Part shown: one piece after another, positions 36,176 to 42,363 of the stretch
Numbering within the stretch: position 1 is the first letter of the stretch
How the letters are laid out: the number at the start of each line of letters is the position of its first letter
Assembly (NCBI GenBank): GCA_945862785.1
Contig: CAMAZB010000004.1
Coordinates: forward strand, 1 to 42,363
Source: an uncultured Clostridia bacterium
Lineage (GTDB): Bacteria; Bacillota; Clostridia; Oscillospirales; Oscillospiraceae
DNA length: 42,363 bases
Direction: 5' to 3'
Made by a program: the position numbers and the translations under genes
The notes under the pieces: model-generated
Databases searched by the model: none
What the model saw: only the letters and a program-made list of their open reading frames with translations
Told to the model about the DNA's origin: nothing

Positions 36176-37975
36176 TCAGGCCCGGGCGGTGCGGTCCTGA
36201 GAAATGGGCAGGGTCAGGCGGATCGTGGTGCCGGGCCCTTCGTGAGGCATCAGCTCCAGCTGGCCGTGATGCCGCTGGACGATCTCCAGGGCAATGGAAA
36301 GGCCCAGGCCGGTGCCGCCGGATTCCCGGGAACGGGCCTTGTCCACCCGGTAGAAGCGGTCAAAAATGTGGGCCCGGTCTTTTTCGGGGATACCGATACC
36401 GTCGTCACAGACCTCCATCCACACTGTCTCCTCGGTGGAGCCAGCGGTGATGCGGATGTGGCCGCCGTCGGGGGTGTACTTGATGGCGTTGCCCAGCACG
36501 TTCATCATGACCTGCTCCAGTCGGCTGCGGTCGCCCACGATGAGGGGCAGGCTCTCCGGCGGGTCGTAGCGAAGCTCGTGGCCCCGCTGCTTGGCGTTCA
36601 AAGCGTTGGCACGTGCTACGCTCTCAATGGCCTCCCCGAAGGGGAAGCGGGAGAGAACCAGCTCCGCCTTGCCGGAGTCCAGACGGCTGAGGGTCAGCAG
36701 ATCCTGCACGATATGGGTCATGCGGTCCGTCTCGGTGATGATGATGTCCAGAAAGCTGTTTGCCATGTCCGGGGGGATGTCGCCATTGGCGTCCCGCAGG
36801 GTCTCGGCATAGCTGCGGACGTTGGTCAGGGGGGTCCGCAGCTCATGAGACACGTTTGCCACAAATTCCTTGCGGCGTTCCTCGTTGCGGTGCTGCTCCG
36901 TCACGTCGTGGAGCACCACCAGTACGCCGCCGCTGGCTTTGTCTGAGAAGGGCGCCAGATAGACCTCCAGCGCCCGCTCTCCCACCTGCATCTGGGCCTC
37001 GGCGTAGTTGGGCCGCTGGAGAGCCAGCATGTCCTGGAATGGATACAGGGAGCCGAACAGTTCGGCGTAATTGGTGATCTCCCGGCTGGGGCGGTGGAGC
37101 ATAGTCTTGGCGGCGGGATTGCAGTGGATCACAGTGCCTTCGTGGTCAAAGGCCACCACGCCGTCGGTCATGTGGAGGAACAGCGTGTCCAACTTGTTGC
37201 GCTCGTTCTCCACTGCCGCCAGGGTACTTTGCAGGACGCCGGCCATCTCGTTGAAGGTGCCGGTCAGAATACCGATCTCGTCTGTGGATTCCACCGGTAG
37301 GGCACTGTCAAAATGTCCGGCGGCGATCTCCACGGCGCCTGCGGTCAGCTTTTCAATGGGGTCAACCATGGTCTTGGACAGCAGGAAGCTCAGCAGCACC
37401 GAGATTAGCAGGCCAATGACCAGTGCCTGCATAATGATCTGAAAAAGCTGGCTGTTCAGCCCGGAGACCGTGTCCTTGGAATCCAGAATATAAATAATAA
37501 AGGCGTTGTCTCCCCCCAGGATGGGCACAGCCACATCCATGTAGTCGGCAGTGATGTCGCTGGCGTCGCCCACCACAGTCTCGTCACCGCTGACGGCGGC
37601 ATTCCGGGCGGTGAGCAGGTTGGGACTCTGCTCCCTGGGCAGAGCGGACTCCTCCGCCGAGCCGGCGAGGTAGGCGCCGGTGACGCCGTCGAGTATAAAG
37701 TAATTCCGGGAGCGGTAGTCGATGCCCAGCTCACCGGCTTTGACATCCAGCATATTCTTCATAAGCTCGGCCCCGTCCGCCTGGGCGGCAGCGCTGCGGA
37801 GGTCCGTCACAAAGTCCCGCTGGTCCGCGCCGAACACACTGTCCATCTGCTCATAGAAGGTGTTGATAAAAAAGCTGGAGACGCTGGTGGTCAGAAACGT
37901 ACCCACCACAGCCATCAGGGAAGTAATGAGCAGCAGCAGGATCAGCGTCAGCTTCATGTGCAGGCTGCGAAACAT
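36176..37975 (-). CDS. walK: sensor histidine kinase WalK (HAMP-PAS-HisKA-HATPase)
   Basis: FVANVSHELRTPLTNVRSYAETL, VMMNVLGNAIKYTPDGG, GTGLGLSIALEIVQRHHG. Confidence 0.9.
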   Translation of the reverse strand: MFRSLHMKLTLILLLLITSLMAVVGTFLTTSVSSFFINTFYEQMDSVFGADQRDFVTDLRSAAAQADGAELMKNMLDVKAGELGIDYRSRNYFILDGVTGAYLAGSAEESALPREQSPNLLTARNAAVSGDETVVGDASDITADYMDVAVPILGGDNAFIIYILDSKDTVSGLNSQLFQIIMQALVIGLLISVLLSFLLSKTMVDPIEKLTAGAVEIAAGHFDSALPVESTDEIGILTGTFNEMAGVLQSTLAAVENERNKLDTLFLHMTDGVVAFDHEGTVIHCNPAAKTMLHRPSREITNYAELFGSLYPFQDMLALQRPNYAEAQMQVGERALEVYLAPFSDKASGGVLVVLHDVTEQHRNEERRKEFVANVSHELRTPLTNVRSYAETLRDANGDIPPDMANSFLDIIITETDRMTHIVQDLLTLSRLDSGKAELVLSRFPFGEAIESVARANALNAKQRGHELRYDPPESLPLIVGDRSRLEQVMMNVLGNAIKYTPDGGHIRITAGSTEETVWMEVCDDGIGIPEKDRAHIFDRFYRVDKARSRESGGTGLGLSIALEIVQRHHGQLELMPHEGPGTTIRLTLPISQDRTARA

Positions 37976-38020
37976 ACCAAATCACCTTCTTTAAAGGATA
38001 GGAATGGAGAGAAGCGAGCG

Positions 38021-38731
38021 TCACACGGCAAAATAATAGCCAGCGCCGCGTCTTGTCAGTATGTACGACGGATTGGCGGGATCGGCCTCAATTTTTTCCC
38101 GCAGGCGCCGGACGGTTACATCCACAGTGCGGACATCATCGCCCACATAGCCGTAATTCCATACCTGCTCCATCAGGTCCACCCGGGAGTAGACCTTGTT
38201 GGGATGACTGGCCAGGAAGGTCAGCAGCTCGTATTCCCGCTGGGTCAGGTCGATGGGCTTTCCGTCCCGGAAGACCTGGTGGCTGTCGTTGTTGATGGCA
38301 AGGTCCCCGGCCACCGGCATGGCAGCGGCGGCGGCAGTGGCCACGGCGGGGGCGGCCATGGCGGTTCGGCGGATGTTGGCGCCCACCCGGGCGATCAGTT
38401 CCCGCATGGAGAAGGGCTTGGTAATATAGTCGTCAGCGCCGATTTCCAATCCCAGCACCTTGTCCGCTTCTTCCTCACGGGCGGTAAGGATGATGACGGG
38501 TACATTGTTGCCTTCGGCCCGCAGGGCCTTGCACACATCGAAACCGATCATCTTCGGCAGCATCACATCCAGCAGGATGAGGTCCGGATTCTCCGTCCGG
38601 GCCTTGTTCAGCCCGTCCTCGCCGTCGTAGGCCTCAAGGGTTTGATACCCTTCCCGCTGGAGGTTGAAACGCAGAATATCCACGATGTTCTTCTCATCCT
38701 CTACGATGAGGACGGTTTTCTGTTTGTCCAT
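38021..38731 (-). CDS. walR: response regulator WalR (OmpR family)
   Basis: VLIVEDEKNIVDILRFNLQREGY, LLDVMLP, winged-helix C-terminus. Confidence 0.92.
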   Translation of the reverse strand: MDKQKTVLIVEDEKNIVDILRFNLQREGYQTLEAYDGEDGLNKARTENPDLILLDVMLPKMIGFDVCKALRAEGNNVPVIILTAREEEADKVLGLEIGADDYITKPFSMRELIARVGANIRRTAMAAPAVATAAAAAMPVAGDLAINNDSHQVFRDGKPIDLTQREYELLTFLASHPNKVYSRVDLMEQVWNYGYVGDDVRTVDVTVRRLREKIEADPANPSYILTRRGAGYYFAV

Positions 38732-38757
38732 AGGAAGCCTCCAAACTTAAAATGGGA

Positions 38758-39306
38758 TCACAGGTCCAACTGCACTTTCGCCTTTAATACGGCGGCTACG
38801 GTCTTGGCGTCCTCAATCTCGCCGTTGAGACAGCGGTGGACCATCTCCTCAAAGGGGATGCGCTCCACATTCAGAAACTCGTCGGGGTCCAGGTGCTGTT
38901 CCTCCATGTGGAGGCCTTTCGCCAGGAACAGGTGCAGCACCTCGCCGTAGCAGCCCGGAGCGGGGATGATACGGCCCAGGGGCAGGAAAATGTCCGGCAC
39001 CGCGCCGGTCTCTTCCTTCAGTTCCCGCAGGGCACCGGTCACCGGATCCTCACCGGGATCCAGCTTGCCTGCGGGGATCTCCAGGAGAGTCCTGCCGAAC
39101 ACATAGCGGTACTGGGTCACAGTCAGCACGTTGTTCCGCTCGTCCAGGGCCAGCACGGCCACACCGTCCACATGGTCAACGACTTCCCGTGTGGCGGTCT
39201 TGCCGTTGGGCAGCAGCACCTCGTCTACATGGACGTTTAAAATTTTTCCCTCAAATTTATCCTCCCGGCGGAGTGTCTTTTCCGCCAGGTCCTTTGCGTC
39301 TATCAT
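38758..39306 (-). CDS. NUDIX hydrolase (ADP-ribose pyrophosphatase-like)
   Basis: GALRELKEETGAVPD NUDIX box; start MIDAKDLAEKTL at 39306 preferred over the ORF-track start. Confidence 0.9.
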   Translation of the reverse strand: MIDAKDLAEKTLRREDKFEGKILNVHVDEVLLPNGKTATREVVDHVDGVAVLALDERNNVLTVTQYRYVFGRTLLEIPAGKLDPGEDPVTGALRELKEETGAVPDIFLPLGRIIPAPGCYGEVLHLFLAKGLHMEEQHLDPDEFLNVERIPFEEMVHRCLNGEIEDAKTVAAVLKAKVQLDL

Positions 39307-39406
39307 ATAGATGTACACCTCTTTGTTTGTTTTAAACCGTTGTGGAAAGAATATATTTTCAACAGTATACCACATTCCTTCCCAAATGGAAAGGCCGTTC
39401 TTACAC

Positions 39407-39435
39407 TTGAAGAATTTACCCGCCCATGGTATACT
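39407..39435 (+). promoter_or_regulatory. sigma-A promoter of smpB
   Basis: TTGAAG (39407-39412), 17 nt, TATACT (39430-39435). Confidence 0.6.
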
Positions 39436-39469
39436 ATATAAAATTCCGCAAAAATTCCCGGCGAAAGAG

Positions 39470-39943
39470 GTGGGCCCCACGGAGAAAAAGGGCATCAAGA
39501 TCGCGGCGCAGAACCGCAAGGCATACCACGACTACTTCGTGGAGGACAAGTATGAGGCCGGTATCGAGCTGTTCGGCACGGAGGTCAAGTCCATCCGGGC
39601 CGGTACGCTGAATCTGAAGGACTCCTACTGCACCGTCAAGGACGGCGAACTGTTCGTCCACAGTATGCATATCTCGCCCTATGAAAAGGGCAATATCTTC
39701 AACCGGGACCCGGTCCGTACCCGGCGGCTCCTGATGCACAGACGGGAGATCCGCAAACTCCACGCCCTTATCAAGCAGGACGGCTACACGCTGGTGCCCC
39801 TGTCCGTGTATTTCAAGGACGCCCGGGTCAAGGTGGAGATCGGCTTGTGCAAGGGCAAGAAGAACTACGACAAGCGGGAGGCCTCCGCCAAGCGTGATGC
39901 TGCCCGTGAGATCGACCGCACCATGAAAGAGAGGAATCGATAA
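39470..39943 (+). CDS. smpB: SsrA-binding protein SmpB
   Basis: KKGIKIAAQNRKAYHDYFVEDKYEAGIELFGTEVKSIRAGTLNLKDSY. Start GTG 39470 or ACG 39479; the ORF-track start 39311 lies upstream of the predicted promoter. Confidence 0.93.
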   Translation: MGPTEKKGIKIAAQNRKAYHDYFVEDKYEAGIELFGTEVKSIRAGTLNLKDSYCTVKDGELFVHSMHISPYEKGNIFNRDPVRTRRLLMHRREIRKLHALIKQDGYTLVPLSVYFKDARVKVEIGLCKGKKNYDKREASAKRDAAREIDRTMKERNR

Positions 39944-39945
39944 TT

Positions 39946-40470
39946 ATGTCCAATCCCATTGTTACCATCACCATGGAGGACGGCCGCGTCATGACCGGCG
40001 AGCTGTACCCCGAGAAAGCCCCCAACACGGTCAACAACTTCATCTCTCTGGCCAATAAGGGCTTCTATGACGGCCTGATCTTCCACCGGGTCATCCCCGG
40101 CTTCATGATCCAGGGCGGCTGTCCCAACGGCAACGGCATGGGCGGCCCCGGCTATGAGATCAACGGCGAGTTTGCCGCTAACGGCTTCCGCCAGAACGAT
40201 CTGGTCCACACCACCGGCGTGCTGTCCATGGCCCGTACCATGGCCCCCAACTCCGCCGGCAGCCAGTTCTTCATCATGGTGGCTCCCGCTCCCCATCTGG
40301 ACGGCCAGTACGCCGCCTTCGGTCAGATCACCGAGGGCCAGGATATCGCCATCGATATCTCCCGGGTCCAGCGGAACATGATGAACGACAAGCCCAAGAA
40401 GGATGTCGTGATTGCGTCCATCCGGGTGGACACCCAGGGCGTGGAGTATCCCGAGCCCGAGACCCACTAA
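39946..40470 (+). CDS. cyclophilin-type peptidylprolyl isomerase
   Basis: YDGLIFHRVIPGFMIQGGCPNGNGMGGPGYEI, AGSQFFIMVAPAPHLDGQYAAFGQI. Confidence 0.95.
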   Translation: MSNPIVTITMEDGRVMTGELYPEKAPNTVNNFISLANKGFYDGLIFHRVIPGFMIQGGCPNGNGMGGPGYEINGEFAANGFRQNDLVHTTGVLSMARTMAPNSAGSQFFIMVAPAPHLDGQYAAFGQITEGQDIAIDISRVQRNMMNDKPKKDVVIASIRVDTQGVEYPEPETH

Positions 40471-40500
40471 ACCATCAAAATCATCAAAGGAGGCGGCCCT

Positions 40501-41259
40501 ATGAAAACTGCCATCGTCACCGGCGCATCCTCCGGCCTGGGCCGGGAGTTTGTCCGCCAGATCGCGGATGTGTTTCCTGAGGTGGAGTGCTACTGGCTCA
40601 TTGCCCGCCGGGCCGACCGGCTGGAGGAGCTGGCAGCCACCCTGCCGGACAAGCAGGTGGAGTGCTTGCCTCTGGACCTGTGCGATACCATGAGCTTTAT
40701 GGCGTATCAGGAGAAGCTGCGGCAGGAGGAGCCGGAGATTATCCTGCTGGTGAATAACGCCGGCTGCGGCTACCTGGGCAATATCGGGGAGATGGAGACC
40801 TCCACCCAGACCCGGATGATCGACCTGAACCTGCGGGCCTTGACCGCCGTCACCAATATGACGGTACCCTTCATGACTCCCGGCGGCTGCATCCTGAATG
40901 TGTCCTCCATCGCCTCCTTCTGCCCCAATCCCCGCATGACGGTCTACTCCTCCACCAAGGCATATGTCAGTTCCTTCACCGTGGGACTGGCGGAGGAGCT
41001 GCGGCCCAAGGGCCTCACCGCCACGGCGGTTTGCCCCGGCCCCATGCAGACGGAGTTTTTGGATGTCGGCGGCATCACCGGCAATTCCAAGACCTTTTCC
41101 ACGCTGCCCTATTGCGATCAGGTCCGCGTGGCGGGCGGCGCCCTCCGTGCCGCCCGGGCCGGCCGGACCATCTACACGCCCCGGCTGTTCTATAAGTTCT
41201 ACCGGGTGCTGGCCAAGGTGACCCCGGTCAAACTGATGGTCAAGCTGGCAAAAACTTAA
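40501..41259 (+). CDS. short-chain dehydrogenase/reductase
   Basis: IVTGASSGLGREF, LLVNNAGCGYLG, YSSTKAYVSSF. Confidence 0.9.
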   Translation: MKTAIVTGASSGLGREFVRQIADVFPEVECYWLIARRADRLEELAATLPDKQVECLPLDLCDTMSFMAYQEKLRQEEPEIILLVNNAGCGYLGNIGEMETSTQTRMIDLNLRALTAVTNMTVPFMTPGGCILNVSSIASFCPNPRMTVYSSTKAYVSSFTVGLAEELRPKGLTATAVCPGPMQTEFLDVGGITGNSKTFSTLPYCDQVRVAGGALRAARAGRTIYTPRLFYKFYRVLAKVTPVKLMVKLAKT

Positions 41260-41270
41260 AAAAGAAAAAT

Positions 41271-41321
41271 GTCACGAAATCGTAACACATTTCGACATCG
41301 GAATGTGTTACGATACGTGAC
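41271..41321 (-). terminator. long hairpin with T-tract on the minus strand
   Basis: GTCACG-aa-ATCGTAACACATT-N10-AATGTGTTACGAT-a-CGTGAC; minus strand continues ATTTTTCTTTTTT. Confidence 0.6.
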
Positions 41322-41353
41322 AGCAATCCCGATTCCAAACGTATCCCCAAACT

Positions 41354-41459
41354 CAATTCACAAACCAGCACAGCGTTTACGAATTGAAGAGGAGGGGCAA
41401 CGAAGCGGTGCGAGCTTTCGTCGTACGACGGAAGCGAGTGCAGCGCAGTTTGCCCTAAC
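41354..41459. repeat. structured repeat copy A upstream of ssrA
   Basis: CAATTC...GAATTG hairpin with CAGCACAGCG loop; GGGCAA...TTGCCC closing stem around TTCGTCG-ta-CGACGGAA. Confidence 0.65.
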
Positions 41460-41468
41460 TCCAGGAAT

Positions 41469-41574
41469 CCAATCGAAGCCCAGCGCAGCGGGTTCGATTG
41501 GAAGAGGAAAGACAAACGAAGCGTTGCGAACTCTCGGCGTAAGCCGGGAGTGAGTGGGGCGCAGTTTGTATTGA
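41469..41574. repeat. structured repeat copy B upstream of ssrA
   Basis: CCAATCGAA...TTCGATTGG hairpin with CAGCGCAGCG loop; ACAAAC...GTTTGT closing stem around CTCTCGGC-gtaa-GCCGGGAG. Confidence 0.65.
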
Positions 41575-41577
41575 CGA

Positions 41578-41942
41578 GGGGGTGTACCGGTTTCGACGGG
41601 GGTATGGAGGCGGGACAAGCGGGCGGCGGCGCCTGACCGCCATAAAACGGGCAATTTTATAAATTAAATAACAACAACACTGTTGCTATTGCTGCCTAAT
41701 TAAAGGCGGCCGTCTGAACCGGAGAGGCCACAGGCCGGGGAAGGCGTCGTTGATGTGGCGTCCGTGAGGCGGGAAAGAGTTGACCTGCCCACGCATCATG
41801 ACTCTCACCTGAACAGGCGGCGTGACGATTTGCCGCTTGGGATGGGAACAGGGGAGCAGATCCCCGCAATAATCGTCTGCGCCCGGAGAAAGTCCCGTTA
41901 AAATGCTTTCGGACGGGGGTTCAACTCCCCCCACCTCCACCA
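41578..41942 (+). ncRNA. ssrA: tmRNA (transfer-messenger RNA)
   Basis: 5' GGGGGTGTACCGGTTTCGACGGGGGTATG, 3' GGGGGTTCAACTCCCCCCACCTCCACCA (acceptor stem GGGGGTG/CACCTCC, encoded CCA). Tag reading frame ends ...NNNNTVAIAA-stop (ACT GTT GCT ATT GCT GCC TAA). Confidence 0.95.
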
Positions 41943-42020
41943 AACGGGTATTACACGAACACCTACTATTTTCGCGGCGGTTTCGCCGTAACGGTGTGGT
42001 TGTGATACCGACAACGATAA

Positions 42021-42056
42021 AGAGCGGTCAAGGTTTTAAGCCTTGGCCGCTCTTTT
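42021..42056 (+). terminator. terminator of ssrA
   Basis: AGAGCGGTCAAGG-N7-CCTTGGCCGCTCTTTT. Confidence 0.8.
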
Positions 42057-42057
42057 G

Positions 42058-42363
42058 TCATATTCTATCGCCGTAGGGAAGAGCCTTCATATAAGACTCC
42101 ATAAAGAGGTAATCCGGTTTTCCATCTTTGTCAACAGGCAACATTAATTCCAAATGTGGTAATGTTATGTTAGCCTGTCGACCGTAACTATACCGATATT
42201 TATTGGCTTTGAGAACTGTAATGCAAAAAAGTTTTGTATAATCGGACATTTCCACTTTAGGTACTAGCAGATATAGATCTCTGCCGCTATAAAAAGGTTC
42301 GGGCTGAAGGGCCGGGCGTAAAATTTTGTGTAAGCGTTTTTCGACAAAGTCAAGAATGGCGCT
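42058..42363 (-). CDS. C-terminal part of an HsdS-like restriction-modification specificity protein (truncated by window edge)
   Basis: Frame open to the edge: AILDFVEKRLHKILRPALQPEPFYSGRDLYLLVPKVEMSDYTKLFCITVLKANKYRYSYGRQANITLPHLELMLPVDKDGKPDYLFMESYMKALPYGDRI; 'KYRYSYGRQ...LPVDxxGKPDYxFMExYMKxLPY' resembles BcgI/HsdS-type subunits. Confidence 0.65.
   Translation of the reverse strand, partial: SAILDFVEKRLHKILRPALQPEPFYSGRDLYLLVPKVEMSDYTKLFCITVLKANKYRYSYGRQANITLPHLELMLPVDKDGKPDYLFMESYMKALPYGDRI

Noticed and set aside
41240-41654. Short minus-strand ORFs upstream of ssrA
   Set aside because: Translations of the structured repeats; Arg/Ser/Pro-rich, no SD; better explained as noncoding.
41686-41943. 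Minus-strand ORF MVEVGGVEPPSES...
   Set aside because: Exact antisense of tmRNA; a well-known spurious translation of ssrA.
1-42363. CRISPR arrays, transposase/IS elements, tRNA or rRNA genes
   Set aside because: No regularly spaced direct repeats, transposase ORFs, or tRNA/rRNA sequences seen apart from tmRNA.

Overview
42.4 kb chromosomal window from a GC-rich Firmicute, probably an Oscillospiraceae/Clostridia relative (inferred from gene content; not verified by search). The most unusual part is about 0.3-12.2 kb. It is a divergently transcribed cluster around a LacI-family regulator: five tandem HAD-family proteins, a circularly permuted cofactor-independent phosphoglycerate mutase (iPGM) homologue, a split transketolase and an Fe-type alcohol dehydrogenase on the minus strand, with a PHP-domain protein and a PfkB-type kinase on the plus strand. 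Near-identical LacI-type palindromes (CAAACGTTT core) lie at the LacI/HAD divergent promoters and again around the promoter of a Pit-type phosphate transporter/DUF47 operon. This suggests a small phosphate-linked regulon of unknown substrate. The rest is mostly ordinary: MATE transporter, aminotransferase, radical SAM protein, AraC/GyrI-like regulator, a pyrimidine operon (pyrC-K-D-F-traX-like-E-B-I), Fe/Mn SOD, phosphoglucomutase, rlmH, the walR-walK-yycH-yycI-murA-walJ block, NUDIX, smpB, cyclophilin, SDR and tmRNA (ssrA). Beyond ssrA an HsdS-like restriction specificity ORF runs off the right edge. A tandem pair of covarying structured repeats lies just upstream of ssrA, and a MITE/REP-like inverted repeat lies next to rlmH.
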